The notes: generated from the sequence alone by a model not told the origin. A stretch of DNA of 64,000 bases from APNM01 sp040361335 (GCF_040361335.1 NZ_APNM01000007.1:1-64000); one strand, 5' to 3'. Positions 19,420 through 28,305 are shown, counted from the stretch's first letter. A program made the numbers and translations.

Positions 19420-19944
19420 TCAACGGGTGCGGGTGTCGCCGGGATCGGCGTCCAGATCCTCGGCGATCCGGAGCAGGGCTTGCCGTATCAGGCGATGTGC
19501 CGTGGGCACCGAGACATCCAGATGCGCCGCGATACCTTCCAGCGTGAAACCGCCGAAACGGTGCATTTCCAGGGCCACCCGGTTGCGCTCGGGCAGATCC
19601 CGCAGGATGCCGGCAACCTGACGCAGTTGCGAGCGCTGCAGCGTGAGCTGGGCCGGGTCGGGGGTCTCGGCCGGTATCAACCACGTGGCCGAGTTCGCCT
19701 CGCGGTGCCGTTTCTCCATCGACAGTCGCCGGACTAGGTCCAGCGCCAGGTTGCGCACGATGCGATACAGGTATGCCGCCGATTCGGCGGGCGGGCGTTC
19801 GGTCTCGTCGGGCACGAAACGAAAATAGGCGTCCTGCACCACATCCTCGGCACGTGATCGACAGCCGGTAATGGGCGTGACGTAGTCGATCAATGCGCTC
19901 CGGTGTGCAAGGTAAATCTTGAGGTTGCCGTTGCGCTGTCTCAC
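19420..19944 (-). CDS. fecI: ECF RNA polymerase sigma factor, FecI type
   Basis: 174-aa extracytoplasmic-function sigma factor. Region 2 includes SRAEDVVQDAYFRF and YLYRIVRNLALDLVRR. Region 4 includes LPERNRVALEMHRFGGFTLEGIAAHLDVS with a helix-turn-helix. Start is GTG 19944, with no better candidate upstream. A strong Fur-box match lies 87-101 bp upstream, so low iron should induce it. It is expected to drive the receptor-lipoprotein operon when the receptor is occupied. Confidence 0.93.
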   Translation of the reverse strand: MRQRNGNLKIYLAHRSALIDYVTPITGCRSRAEDVVQDAYFRFVPDETERPPAESAAYLYRIVRNLALDLVRRLSMEKRHREANSATWLIPAETPDPAQLTLQRSQLRQVAGILRDLPERNRVALEMHRFGGFTLEGIAAHLDVSVPTAHRLIRQALLRIAEDLDADPGDTRTR

Positions 19945-20030
19945 CGCACTGCCACTGGGGTCGTTCGGGGATGCCGCATCCGGACAACGGGGTTGCCGGA
20001 GAGGGCAGCGGGTTGAGAGCGTAGATTATT

Positions 20031-20045
20031 TGAGAATGATTTTCA
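20031..20045. promoter_or_regulatory. Fur box upstream of fecI
   Basis: TGAGAATGATTTTCA matches the Fur core TGATAATnATTATCA at 12 of its 14 defined positions. It lies in an AT-rich pocket between the end of the AraC-type gene and fecI. Confidence 0.85.
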
Positions 20046-20052
20046 ATTAGGA

Positions 20053-21114
20053 TCAGGCGCCGGCGGTATGGCGTTCGCGACGGGTGGCGCGACGCCGGGC
20101 GGCGGCCGCGTGCATGCGCTCGCGGTACTGCACGGGGGTCTCGCCCTTCCAGCGCTTGAAGGCGCGGTAGAAGGTGCTGGGCTCGGAGAAGCCGGTGAGC
20201 CGGACGATGTCCTCGATCCGGGTGTCGGTGTCGGCCAGCAGGTCGCAGGCCAGCCGGCGGCGGTGGCGCGAGAGCTCGCGGCTGAAGTTGGTGCCGGCGG
20301 AGACCAGCCGGGCGCGGACCTGGGTCGGGGACAGGTTGAGGCGCTCGGCGACCCGTTCCAGGTCGGCCTTGCCGGCGGGCAGCAGCTCGCCGATGGCGCG
20401 GCGCACCGGCTCCACGAAGTCGCGGTGGCGGATGCGCTCCAGGCGCTCGCGGGCGATGCGCTCGGTGATCTCGAACAGCTCGGGCTCGGCGTGCCGGGAG
20501 CGCCGCTTGAGCAGCGCCGGGTCGAAGTACAGCCGGTTCTCGGCGGCGCCGTAGATCACCGGACAGCCGAAGAAACGTTCGCGCCGGGCCACGTCGGCCG
20601 GCGGTTCGCACATCCATTCGATGCGCGTGGGCGCGAATTCGTCGTCGGTGACGCTGCGGAAGAAGGCGATGGTGCCGCAGACGTGGCATTCCATGAGGTG
20701 CCGGGCGCGGTTGACCCGGGGCTCGCGCGACCGGATCGCGAGATAGGCGCCGTGCCGGTCGCGGCCCAGGCGGTTGTTCGCGGCGTCCGACTGCAGCCTC
20801 TGGTAGGTCAGGGCGCGGTCGATACCGGTGCCGAAGTCGCGGCTGGTCAGGTACAGATACTGCAGGACATGACCGCTCCGGGGCCGCATGTGCTCGCCTA
20901 CGGTCAGGCCCACGTCGGGATCGCCGCTGACTGCCTCGGCGGCGATCCAGAATTCGATTTGGGCGGCGTGCGAGAAGGTAAGGTCGGGGTCGGCCAGGCG
21001 CTCTGGCCGCAGGCCGGCGCGCTGGAAAACGGTGTCGGCGTCGATGCCGGCTTCCCGCATCGCCAGGTAGCAAAGGCGCGCCTCGTCGCCCTGGTCCCGC
21101 AGGTCCGGTCTCAC
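20053..21114 (-). CDS. AraC-family transcriptional regulator (Arabinose_bd-type N-terminus)
   Basis: 353-aa regulator with an N-terminal ligand/oligomerisation domain (AQIEFWIAAEAVSGDPDVGLTVGEH region, as in PF12625-type proteins) and a C-terminal double helix-turn-helix (ADLERVAERLNLSPTQV; LACDLLADTDTRIEDIVRLTGFSEPSTFYRAFKRWKGETP). The frame is open much further upstream but loses family character there. GTG 21114 gives a plausible length, and ATG 21060 is the alternative. It is divergent from the beta-oxidation genes, which suggests it controls them. The shared 187-bp gap contains the inverted repeat CTGTC-N5-GACAG (21210-21224), a possible operator. Confidence 0.85.
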   Translation of the reverse strand: MRPDLRDQGDEARLCYLAMREAGIDADTVFQRAGLRPERLADPDLTFSHAAQIEFWIAAEAVSGDPDVGLTVGEHMRPRSGHVLQYLYLTSRDFGTGIDRALTYQRLQSDAANNRLGRDRHGAYLAIRSREPRVNRARHLMECHVCGTIAFFRSVTDDEFAPTRIEWMCEPPADVARRERFFGCPVIYGAAENRLYFDPALLKRRSRHAEPELFEITERIARERLERIRHRDFVEPVRRAIGELLPAGKADLERVAERLNLSPTQVRARLVSAGTNFSRELSRHRRRLACDLLADTDTRIEDIVRLTGFSEPSTFYRAFKRWKGETPVQYRERMHAAAARRRATRRERHTAGA

Positions 21115-21301
21115 CAGAACGCTGTCCCGTTTCCCGATGGCTGGTTGACCGGGGAGATTACCACCGCCCGGCTTGACGGCCAATGACAATGGCGGTCGCG
21201 TTGTGGACACTGTCGGATTGACAGAACGAGACCTCTGAACGAAGGATCGCCCGCGCGCGCCACGCGCGGGCCGGTGCGCCACGATATCGACAGGAGAACC
21301 C

Positions 21302-23401
21302 ATGAGTGTCAGCCAGTATCGCGCCGATGACGGTGTCGCCGTCATCGAGATGGACAACCCCCCGGTCAACGGTCTCGGCCACGAGTTGCGCCAGGAGATC
21401 GTGGCCGGGATCGACCGCGCCAACGGCGACGAGGCCATCCGCGCCATCGTCCTGATCGGTGGTCCCAAGGCCTTCTCCGGCGGCGCCGACATCCGCGAGT
21501 TCAATACCCCCAAGGCCACTGCCGAACCCCACCTCAACACCGTGATCGAGGTGATCGAGGAGAGCGCCAAGCCGGTGATCGCCGCGATCTCCGGCGCCTG
21601 CATGGGCGGCGGCCTGGAGCTGGCGCTGGGCTGCCATTACCGCGTGGCCCTGGCGGACGCCCAGATCGCGCTGCCCGAGGTCAAGCTCGGCCTGCTGCCG
21701 GGCGGCGGCGGCACCCAGCGCTTCCCGCGCGTGGTGGGTGTGGAGACCGCGCTGAACATGATCGTGTCCGGCACCATCGTGCCGGCCGACAAGCTCAAGG
21801 ACACGGCGCTGTTCGACGAGATCGCGGACGGCGATCTCGCGGCGGCGGCCACGGCCTTCGCGCGCAAGGCGGCGGACAAGGGCGGCGCCCATCCGCGGGT
21901 CCGCGACCTGCCGCTGACACTGGATAACCCGGACGGCTTCTTCGGCTTCGCCCGCAATACCGTGCGCGCGGCGGCCGGCCCGTTCCCGGCGCCCCTGAAC
22001 TGCCTGGAGGCGGTGGCCGCCGGCGTCTACGCCTCGACCTTCGACAAGGGGCTGGCCGAGGAGCGGCGGCTGTTCGCCGAGCTGATCGAGAGCGACGAGT
22101 CCAAGGCGCTGCGCCACGCCTTCTTCGGCGAGCGCGCCGCGGCCAAGATTCCCGACGTGCCTTCGGACACGCCCACCCGTGATATCCGCAAGGCCGCGGT
22201 GATCGGCGCCGGCACCATGGGCGGCGGCATCACCATGAACTTCCTCAACGCCGGCATCCCGGTGACGATCCTGGAGATGAAGCAGGAGGCCCTGGACAAG
22301 GGCCTGGCCACCGTCCGCAAGAACTACGAGCGCTCCATGAAGAAGGGCCGTCTGACCGAGGCCCAGGTCGAGGAGCGCATGGGCCTGATCACCCCGACCC
22401 TCGAATACGCCGACCTCGGCGACGCCGACATCGTGATCGAAGCGGTGTTCGAGGACATGGACGTGAAGAAGCAGGTCTTCGAGACCCTGGACGAGGTGAT
22501 GAAGGAGGGCGCGATCCTCGCCACCAACACCTCGACCCTGGACGTGGACAAGATCGCGGCCTTCACCAAGCGTCCGCAGGATGTCGTCGGCACCCATTTC
22601 TTCAGCCCGGCGAACGTGATGCGTCTGCTGGAGGTGGTGCGCGGCGAGAAGACCGCCAAGGACGTGCTCGCCACCATCATGACGCTGGCCAAGAAGATCC
22701 GGAAGGTGGCGGTCGTCTCCGGCGTGTGCGACGGCTTCATCGGCAACCGCATGCTCAACAAGTACGTGGCCGAGGCCATGGCCGCGGTCCACGAGGGCGC
22801 CACCCCCGACCAGATCGACAAGGCGGTCGAGAAGTGGGGCCTGGCCATGGGGCCGTTCCGCATGGGCGACCTCGCTGGCAATGACGTCATGTGGTACATC
22901 CGCAAGCGCCACTACGAAGAGAACCCGGACATGCCGCGCCAGGTGATCGCCGATCGCCTGTGCGAGCAGGGCCGGTTCGGTCAGAAGACCGGCAAGGGCT
23001 GGTACGACTACCCCGACGGCCGCACCCCCAAGGTCGATCCCGAGGTCACCAAGCTGATCGAGGACTACCGCAAGGAAGCCGGCATCGAGCCGCGCAAGAT
23101 CCCCGACGCCGAGATCGTGGAGCGCCTGATCTTCGCGCTGGTGAACGAGGGCGCCCGCATCCTCGAGGAGGGCATCGCCCAGCGGGCCTCGGATATCGAC
23201 ATGGTCTACCTCAACGGCTACGGCTTCCCGCTGCACCGCGGCGGTCCGATGCTCTACGCCGACACGGTGGGGCTGTTCAAGGTGGTCCGCCGCATGCGCC
23301 GGTTCGCCGAGAACCCGTTCACCGACAGCGAGTTCTGGCGGCCCGCGCCACTACTGGTGAAGCTGTCCGGCGAGGGCAAGACCCTGACCGGCTCGGCCTG
23401 A
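21302..23401 (+). CDS. Bifunctional enoyl-CoA hydratase / 3-hydroxyacyl-CoA dehydrogenase
   Basis: 699-aa fatty-acid beta-oxidation enzyme that hydrates 2-enoyl-CoA and then oxidises 3-hydroxyacyl-CoA with NAD+. The N-terminal crotonase domain has FSGGADIREF (oxyanion hole), GACMGGGLELALGCHYRVAL and LPEVKLGLLPGGGGTQR. The C-terminal dehydrogenase has the Rossmann motif VIGAGTMGGGITMNF near residue 300, THFFSPANVMRLLEVV, and a GNRMLNKYVAEA helix. The order and length resemble the FadJ/peroxisomal multifunctional type. Start ATG 21302 has AGGAG. It is followed by a thiolase after a repeat element. Confidence 0.92.
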   Translation: MSVSQYRADDGVAVIEMDNPPVNGLGHELRQEIVAGIDRANGDEAIRAIVLIGGPKAFSGGADIREFNTPKATAEPHLNTVIEVIEESAKPVIAAISGACMGGGLELALGCHYRVALADAQIALPEVKLGLLPGGGGTQRFPRVVGVETALNMIVSGTIVPADKLKDTALFDEIADGDLAAAATAFARKAADKGGAHPRVRDLPLTLDNPDGFFGFARNTVRAAAGPFPAPLNCLEAVAAGVYASTFDKGLAEERRLFAELIESDESKALRHAFFGERAAAKIPDVPSDTPTRDIRKAAVIGAGTMGGGITMNFLNAGIPVTILEMKQEALDKGLATVRKNYERSMKKGRLTEAQVEERMGLITPTLEYADLGDADIVIEAVFEDMDVKKQVFETLDEVMKEGAILATNTSTLDVDKIAAFTKRPQDVVGTHFFSPANVMRLLEVVRGEKTAKDVLATIMTLAKKIRKVAVVSGVCDGFIGNRMLNKYVAEAMAAVHEGATPDQIDKAVEKWGLAMGPFRMGDLAGNDVMWYIRKRHYEENPDMPRQVIADRLCEQGRFGQKTGKGWYDYPDGRTPKVDPEVTKLIEDYRKEAGIEPRKIPDAEIVERLIFALVNEGARILEEGIAQRASDIDMVYLNGYGFPLHRGGPMLYADTVGLFKVVRRMRRFAENPFTDSEFWRPAPLLVKLSGEGKTLTGSA

Positions 23402-23413
23402 GGCGAAGAATTT

Positions 23414-23539
23414 TTAACCACAGAGGCACAGAGTCACAGAGAAGCGGGAAGATGATTAACGACAAAGACACGAATGGCGAAAGCTTCATGTCTTTGTACC
23501 CGCTGCTTTTTTCCTCTGTGTCCCCGTGCCTCTGTGGTT
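23414..23539. repeat. Dispersed element with ACCACAGAGGCACAGAG terminal inverted repeats, copy 1
   Basis: The left end has AACCACAGAGGCACAGAG and the right end its inverse (GTGCCTCTGTGGTT), enclosing about 90 bp. The interior contains its own small inverted repeat (AAAGACA ... TGTCTTT) and is unlike the interior of copies 2 and 3 at 28118 and 29321. It sits between the two beta-oxidation genes. No reading frame of its own is credible. Confidence 0.85.
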
Positions 23540-23561
23540 CAGTAATTAAGGAGAGATTTTC

Positions 23562-24740
23562 ATGAGCGATGCCGTCATCGTTTCCACTGCACGCACGCCG
23601 CTGACCAAGTCCTGGCGCGGCGCCTTCAACATGACCCACGGGGCCACCCTGGGCGGGCACGTCATCAAGCACGCCGTCGAGCGCGCCGGCGTCGACCCGG
23701 CCGAGGTCGAGGACGTGATCATGGGCTGCGGCTACCCCGAGGGCGCCACCGGCAGCAATATCGCCCGCCAGGCCGCGATCCGCGCGGGCCTGCCCGTGAC
23801 CACCGCCGGCGTGACCGTCAACCGCTTCTGTTCGTCCGGGCTCCAGACCATCGCCATGGCCGCGCAGCGGGTGCTGGTGGACCAGGTGCCGGTGATGGTC
23901 GCCGGCGGCCTGGAATCCATCTCCTGCGTCCAGAACGAGATGAACATGCACATGCTCATGGAGTCCTGGCTGCAGGAGCACAAGCCGGAAATCTACTGGC
24001 CCATGCTGCGGACCGCGGAGACCGTGGCCGAGCGCTACAAGATCCCGCGCGAGCAGCAGGACGAATACGGCGCGCGCAGCCAGCAGCTCGCCGCCGCCGC
24101 CCGCGAGGCCGGCAAGTTCGACGACGAGATCGTGCCCATCACCGTGACCGCGGGCGTGGCCGACAAGGCCACCGGCCGTCTCGGTACCAAGGAGGTCACG
24201 GTCTCGCAGGACGAGGGCATCCGCCCGGAGACCACCTACGAGGCCGTGTCCAAGATCCGGCCGGCGCTCCCCGGCGGCGTGATCGCGGCCGGCAACGCCA
24301 GCCAGTTCTCGGACGGCGCCTCCGCCTGCGTGGTGATGGACTCCAAGCTGGCCGAGCAGCGCGGCCTGGAGCCGCTGGGCATCTTCCGCGGCTTCGCCGT
24401 GGCCGGCTGCGAGCCGGACGAGATGGGCATCGGGCCGGTGTTCGCGGTGCCGCGCCTGCTCGACCGGGCCGGCCTCAAGGTCGACGACATCGGTCTGTGG
24501 GAGCTCAACGAGGCGTTCGCGGTGCAGGTGATCTACTGCCGCGACAAGCTCGGCATCCCCGACGAGCGCCTGAACGTCAACGGCGGCTCCATCGCCGTGG
24601 GCCATCCCTACGGCATGACCGGCTCGCGCCTGGTGGGCCACGCTCTGATCGAGGGCAAGCGCCGCGGCGAGAAGTACGTCGTGGTCACCATGTGCATCGG
24701 CGGCGGCATGGGCGCCGCCGGCCTGTTCGAGGTGGCCTGA
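23562..24740 (+). CDS. Acetyl-CoA C-acyltransferase (thiolase)
   Basis: 392-aa thiolase that cleaves 3-ketoacyl-CoA, the last step of beta-oxidation. The nucleophile Cys90 lies in VNRFCSSGLQT. NEAFAVQ (about residue 322), GHPYGMTGSR with the catalytic histidine (about 349), and CIGGGMGAAGLF with the second active-site cysteine (about 379) are intact. Start ATG 23562 has AAGGAGAG. It follows the hydratase/dehydrogenase gene on the same strand, with only a dispersed repeat between them. Confidence 0.93.
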   Translation: MSDAVIVSTARTPLTKSWRGAFNMTHGATLGGHVIKHAVERAGVDPAEVEDVIMGCGYPEGATGSNIARQAAIRAGLPVTTAGVTVNRFCSSGLQTIAMAAQRVLVDQVPVMVAGGLESISCVQNEMNMHMLMESWLQEHKPEIYWPMLRTAETVAERYKIPREQQDEYGARSQQLAAAAREAGKFDDEIVPITVTAGVADKATGRLGTKEVTVSQDEGIRPETTYEAVSKIRPALPGGVIAAGNASQFSDGASACVVMDSKLAEQRGLEPLGIFRGFAVAGCEPDEMGIGPVFAVPRLLDRAGLKVDDIGLWELNEAFAVQVIYCRDKLGIPDERLNVNGGSIAVGHPYGMTGSRLVGHALIEGKRRGEKYVVVTMCIGGGMGAAGLFEVA

Positions 24741-24800
24741 GCCCGACGCGGCCGTCGCCCGCCCCGGAGCCTCACCGGGACGGGCGCCGGCGGCTTGCGC

Positions 24801-24838
24801 GCGTTGCGGGCGGCGCGTACGCTTGCCGCCCGCAACGC
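24801..24838. other. Perfect 14-bp hairpin upstream of thrS
   Basis: GCGTTGCGGGCGGC and its exact complement GCCGCCCGCAACGC enclose a 10-nt loop, 55 bp before the thrS start. No T-run follows, so it is not a standard intrinsic terminator. It could separate the thiolase transcript from thrS or be part of the thrS leader. E. coli thrS is autoregulated through leader hairpins that mimic tRNA-Thr, but I see no convincing anticodon mimic here. Confidence 0.6.
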
Positions 24839-24892
24839 CACATCGACACAGACAAGCGGTCCCTCGTATCGGCCGCCACTGAAGGAGACAGC

Positions 24893-26800
24893 ATGCCCGT
24901 TATCAGCCTGCCCGACGGCTCCACCAAGTCGTTCGACCAACCCGTTACCGTGATGCAGGTCGCCGAGGCCATCGGCCCGGGACTGGCGCGCGCCGCGCTG
25001 GCCGGACGCGTGGACGGCGAACTGGTGGACGCCTGCGTCGAGATCGACCGCGACGCCGAACTACAGATCATCACCGCGCGCGATCCCGAGGGGCTGGACA
25101 TCATCCGCCACTCCTGCGCGCACCTGCTGGGGCAGGCCCTCAAGACCCTGTACCCGGACGTGCAGATGGCCATCGGTCCGGTGATCGAGGACGGCTTCTA
25201 CTACGACGTGCGCATCGGCGAGACCTTGACCCCCGAGGACCTGGAGGTCATCGAGAAGCGCATGCACGAACTCGCCGAGCGCGACCACGAGGTGATCCGC
25301 GAGGTGGTCACCCGCGATCAGGCGCTGGCCGCCTTCGAGGCCCGCAACGAGCCCTACAAGATGGAGATCGTGCGGGAGATCCCGGAGGGCGAGACCATCG
25401 CCCTGTACCACCACGAGGACTACGTGGACATGTGCCGGGGCCCGCACGTGCCCAACTCCCGGCACCTGCGCGCGTTCAGGCTCACCAGCCTGGCCGGGGC
25501 CTACTGGCGCGGCGATTCCGCCAACGAGATGCTCACCCGCATCTACGGCACCGCCTGGGCCGACAAGAAGTCGCTCAAGGCGTACCTGCAGCGCATCGAG
25601 GAAGCCAAGAAGCGCGACCACCGCATGCTGGGCCGCCGCCTGGAGTACTTCCATCTCCAGGAAGAGGCGCCGGGCATGATCTTCTGGCACGACCGCGGCT
25701 GGCGCATCTACCTGACCATCACCGACTACATCCGGGACAAGCTGCGCGCGCACGACTACCGGGAGGTGCACACGCCGTCCATCATCGACCTGTCGCTGTG
25801 GCAGAAGTCCGGCCACGCCGACAAGTTCGCGGACGACATGTTCCTGACCGGGTCCGAGGACCGGCAGTACGCGATCAAGCCCATGAACTGCCCGGCCCAC
25901 GTGCAGATCTACAACCACGGCCTGCGCAGCTACCGCGACCTGCCGCTGCGGCTGGCGGAGTTCGGGTCCTGCCACCGCAACGAGCCCTCGGGCACGCTCC
26001 ACGGCCTGATGCGGGTGCGCGGCTTCGTCCAGGACGACGCCCACATCTTCTGTACCGAGAGCCAGATCGCGGACGAGGTGTCGGCCTTCATCGACATGGT
26101 GTTCGAGGTCTACCGCGACTTCGGCTTCGACGAGGTCCTGATCAAGTTCTCCACCCGGCCGGAACAGCGGGTGGGATCGGACGACGTCTGGGACAAGGCC
26201 GAGGCGGCGCTGCAGGCCTGCCTCGACGACAAGGGCCTGGACTGGGAGCTGCAACCGGGGGAGGGCGCCTTCTACGGCCCCAAGATCGAGTTCTCCCTGC
26301 GCGACTGCCTCAACCGCGTCTGGCAGCTCGGCACCGTGCAGCTCGATTTCTCCATGCCCGGACGCCTGGGCGCGGAATACGTGGCCGAGGACGGCGAGCG
26401 GCGGGTACCGGTGATGATCCACCGCGCCATCCTGGGGTCGCTGGAGCGTTTCATCGGCATCCTGATCGAGCACCACGCCGGATCGCTGCCGGCATGGCTG
26501 GCGCCGGTCCAGGCGATGGTCCTGAATATCACCGACGCCCAGGCGGAATACGCCCGTCGGGTGGAGCAAACCCTATCCCAGGCCGGTTTGCGCGTGGAAA
26601 GCGACTTGAGAAACGAGAAGATCGGCTATAAAATCCGCGCGCATACGATGCAGCGCATCCCCTACCTGCTGGTCGTGGGCGACCGCGAGATGGAGACCGA
26701 GACGGTCGCCGTCAGGCGCCGCGACGGCGAGGATCTGGGGGCGATGTCAATCAAGGCGTTGTCGCAGCGCTTGACCGCCGAGGCGGCCGAGCGGGGGTAG
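24893..26800 (+). CDS. thrS: Threonine--tRNA ligase
   Basis: 635-aa class II synthetase that charges tRNA-Thr. An N-terminal TGS domain (MPVISLPDGSTKSFDQP) precedes the editing domain with HSCAHLLGQA and related histidines. The catalytic core has MNCPAHVQIY (zinc-binding cysteine), RLAEFGSCHRNEPSG, and the class II motif 3 region HRAILGSLERFIGILIEH. The anticodon-binding domain is C-terminal. ATG 24893, preceded by GAAGGAGA, is the correct start; the frame runs open upstream into the thiolase. It heads the translation gene block. Confidence 0.97.
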   Translation: MPVISLPDGSTKSFDQPVTVMQVAEAIGPGLARAALAGRVDGELVDACVEIDRDAELQIITARDPEGLDIIRHSCAHLLGQALKTLYPDVQMAIGPVIEDGFYYDVRIGETLTPEDLEVIEKRMHELAERDHEVIREVVTRDQALAAFEARNEPYKMEIVREIPEGETIALYHHEDYVDMCRGPHVPNSRHLRAFRLTSLAGAYWRGDSANEMLTRIYGTAWADKKSLKAYLQRIEEAKKRDHRMLGRRLEYFHLQEEAPGMIFWHDRGWRIYLTITDYIRDKLRAHDYREVHTPSIIDLSLWQKSGHADKFADDMFLTGSEDRQYAIKPMNCPAHVQIYNHGLRSYRDLPLRLAEFGSCHRNEPSGTLHGLMRVRGFVQDDAHIFCTESQIADEVSAFIDMVFEVYRDFGFDEVLIKFSTRPEQRVGSDDVWDKAEAALQACLDDKGLDWELQPGEGAFYGPKIEFSLRDCLNRVWQLGTVQLDFSMPGRLGAEYVAEDGERRVPVMIHRAILGSLERFIGILIEHHAGSLPAWLAPVQAMVLNITDAQAEYARRVEQTLSQAGLRVESDLRNEKIGYKIRAHTMQRIPYLLVVGDREMETETVAVRRRDGEDLGAMSIKALSQRLTAEAAERG

Positions 26801-26866
26801 CGACGGCGCGGCCACCGGCTGTCCCCGTGGGACGGGCCGGGTTTTTCATTCTGGGAGGACGCGAAT

Positions 26867-27409
26867 ATCGCTTCTGGACAAAAGGATCGGCGCAACGAAG
26901 AGATCACCGCACCCGAGCTTCGGGTGGTTGCGCCCGACGGCGAACAGATCGGGGTCCTGAGTCGCGACGACGCACTGGCCAAGGCCGCCGAATACGACCT
27001 GGACCTCGTCGAGGTGGCGCCGACCGCCAAGCCGCCCGTGGCCCGGATAATGGACTACGGCAAACACTTGTTCGAGAAGAGCAAGTCGCAGCAGTCTGCG
27101 CGCAAGAAGCAGAAGCAGACGCAGCTCAAGGAAATCAAGTTCCGCCCGAACACGGAGAAGGGCGACTACCAGACCAAGCTCCGCAAGCTGCGGGAGTTCC
27201 TGGAGGAAGGCGACAAGGTGAAGATCACCCTGCGCTTCCGGGGCCGGGAGATGGCCCACCAGGAGTTGGGTCTGGAACTGATGGACCGGGTGCGCTCCGA
27301 TCTCGACGACATGGCGACCGTCGAGCAGCAGCCGGAAATGCAGGGCCGATTGATGATCATGGTGATGGCGCCGCACAAGAGCGGCAAGGGCACCAAGCTC
27401 AAGGCCTGA
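26867..27409 (+). CDS. infC: Translation initiation factor IF-3, with ATC start codon
   Basis: 180-aa IF-3, which keeps 30S subunits free and proofreads initiator tRNA. The N-domain (NEEITAPELRVVAPDGEQIGVLSRDDAL, split by the strand order), the linker LFEKSKSQQSARKKQK and the C-domain (KFRPNTEKGDYQTKLRKLREFLEEGDKVKITLRFRGREM in pieces) are complete. No ATG, GTG or TTG precedes the conserved N-terminus. The ATC at 26867 is preceded by GGAGG eight bases upstream and gives exactly the E. coli length. E. coli infC uses ATT, and rare starts let IF-3 repress its own translation. The same control is likely here. Confidence 0.95.
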   Translation: MASGQKDRRNEEITAPELRVVAPDGEQIGVLSRDDALAKAAEYDLDLVEVAPTAKPPVARIMDYGKHLFEKSKSQQSARKKQKQTQLKEIKFRPNTEKGDYQTKLRKLREFLEEGDKVKITLRFRGREMAHQELGLELMDRVRSDLDDMATVEQQPEMQGRLMIMVMAPHKSGKGTKLKA

Positions 27410-27432
27410 CGCACACAGCTAGAGAGACGGTA

Positions 27433-27630
27433 ATGCCCAAGCTCAAGACCAATCGCGGTGCGGCCAAGCGCTTCAAGCGCGCCGGTAGCGGCAAGTTCCG
27501 CCGGCGGCACGCGAACGCGAACCACATCCTGACCAAGAAGAACGCCACGCGGAAGCGCCGCCTGGCGCAGAGCGCCGACGTCGCCCCGCAGGATCAGGCG
27601 GCGATCGAGCGGCTTCTCCCGTACCGGTAG
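27433..27630 (+). CDS. rpmI: 50S ribosomal protein L35
   Basis: 65-aa basic protein of the large subunit. The family pattern MPKLKTNRGAAKRFKRAGSG and HILTKKNATRKRRL is complete. It lies 23 nt after infC and before rplT, the conserved infC-rpmI-rplT operon, in which L20 normally represses translation of rpmI and rplT. Confidence 0.97.
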   Translation: MPKLKTNRGAAKRFKRAGSGKFRRRHANANHILTKKNATRKRRLAQSADVAPQDQAAIERLLPYR

Positions 27631-27671
27631 ATCCGGCGGACAACCGACAGACATAGAGAGGAAACGCGATC

Positions 27672-28034
27672 ATGGCCAGAGTCAGTCGCGGCGTGACCGC
27701 CAAGGCGCGGCACAAGAAGGTTCTCAAGAAGGCGAAAGGCTATTACGGCGCGCGCAGCCGCAGCTTTCGCGTCGCCCAGCAGGCGGTGTTCAAGGCGGGG
27801 CAGTACGCCTATCGCGATCGCCGCCAGCGCAAGCGGCAGTTCCGGGCGCTGTGGATCACCCGCATCAACGCGGCCGCCAACAACCACGGCCTGTCGTACA
27901 GCAAGTTCATGCACGGCCTGAAGCGTGCCGGCGTCGAGCTGGACCGCAAGGTCCTGGCCGACCTGGCCGTCCGTGACAAGGCCGCGTTCGCCGCGGTCGC
28001 CGAGCAAGCCAAGGCGGCCCTGAACCAGGCCTGA
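27672..28034 (+). CDS. rplT: 50S ribosomal protein L20
   Basis: 120-aa large-subunit assembly protein and usual autoregulator of its operon. Signature stretches are MARVSRGVTAKARHKKVLK, AKGYYGARSRSFRVA, RDRRQRKRQFRALWITRIN and YSKFMHGLKRAGVELDRKVL. GAGAGGAAAC precedes the ATG. An intrinsic terminator follows 31 nt after the stop codon. Confidence 0.97.
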   Translation: MARVSRGVTAKARHKKVLKKAKGYYGARSRSFRVAQQAVFKAGQYAYRDRRQRKRQFRALWITRINAAANNHGLSYSKFMHGLKRAGVELDRKVLADLAVRDKAAFAAVAEQAKAALNQA

Positions 28035-28065
28035 CGCCGTCGCCCGAGCGGCGACGCGCGAATGC

Positions 28066-28103
28066 AGGGGAAAGGCCCGCCGCCTTTCCCCTGTTTTGTT
28101 TTG
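28066..28103 (+). terminator. Rho-independent terminator after rplT
   Basis: AGGGGAAAGGC pairs with GCCTTTCCCCT and is followed by GTTTTGTTTT. It closes the infC-rpmI-rplT unit ahead of pheS. In E. coli this gap holds the pheM leader peptide and attenuator. I find no phenylalanine-rich leader ORF here, so it looks like a plain terminator. Confidence 0.88.
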
Positions 28104-28117
28104 GTCGTAAAGAAATG

Positions 28118-28305
28118 AACCACAGAGACACAGAGTGCACAGAGGCAGAATCCAATTGCGTCATCCCGGACGCGCGGTAGCGCGATCCGGGATCCACGGA
28201 AACGTTCGGCGGGGTCGAAGGTTTCCCTGGGCCCCGGATAGCCGCTGCGCGGCTTCCGGGGTGACAAACCTTGTTTCTCTCCGTGTTCTCTGTGCCTCTG
28301 TGGTT
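28118..28305. repeat. ACCACAGAG terminal-inverted-repeat element, copy 2, with nested palindromes
   Basis: The outer ends are AACCACAGAGACACAGAG and CTCTGTGCCTCTGTGGTT. Inside is a second repeat that reads GTCATCCCGGACGCGCG ... GCGATCCGGGATCCA and CCCCGGATAGCCGC ... GCGGCTTCCGGGGTGAC, both hairpin-forming. The interior is close to that of copy 3 (29321-29517), so these two share cargo that copy 1 lacks. The right end lies only 9 bp before the pheS ATG. Confidence 0.9.

Noticed and set aside
20068..21186. A 372-codon plus-strand frame opposite the AraC-type regulator
   Set aside because: It is antisense to a regulator with a clear helix-turn-helix domain, and the frame's translation has no family character.
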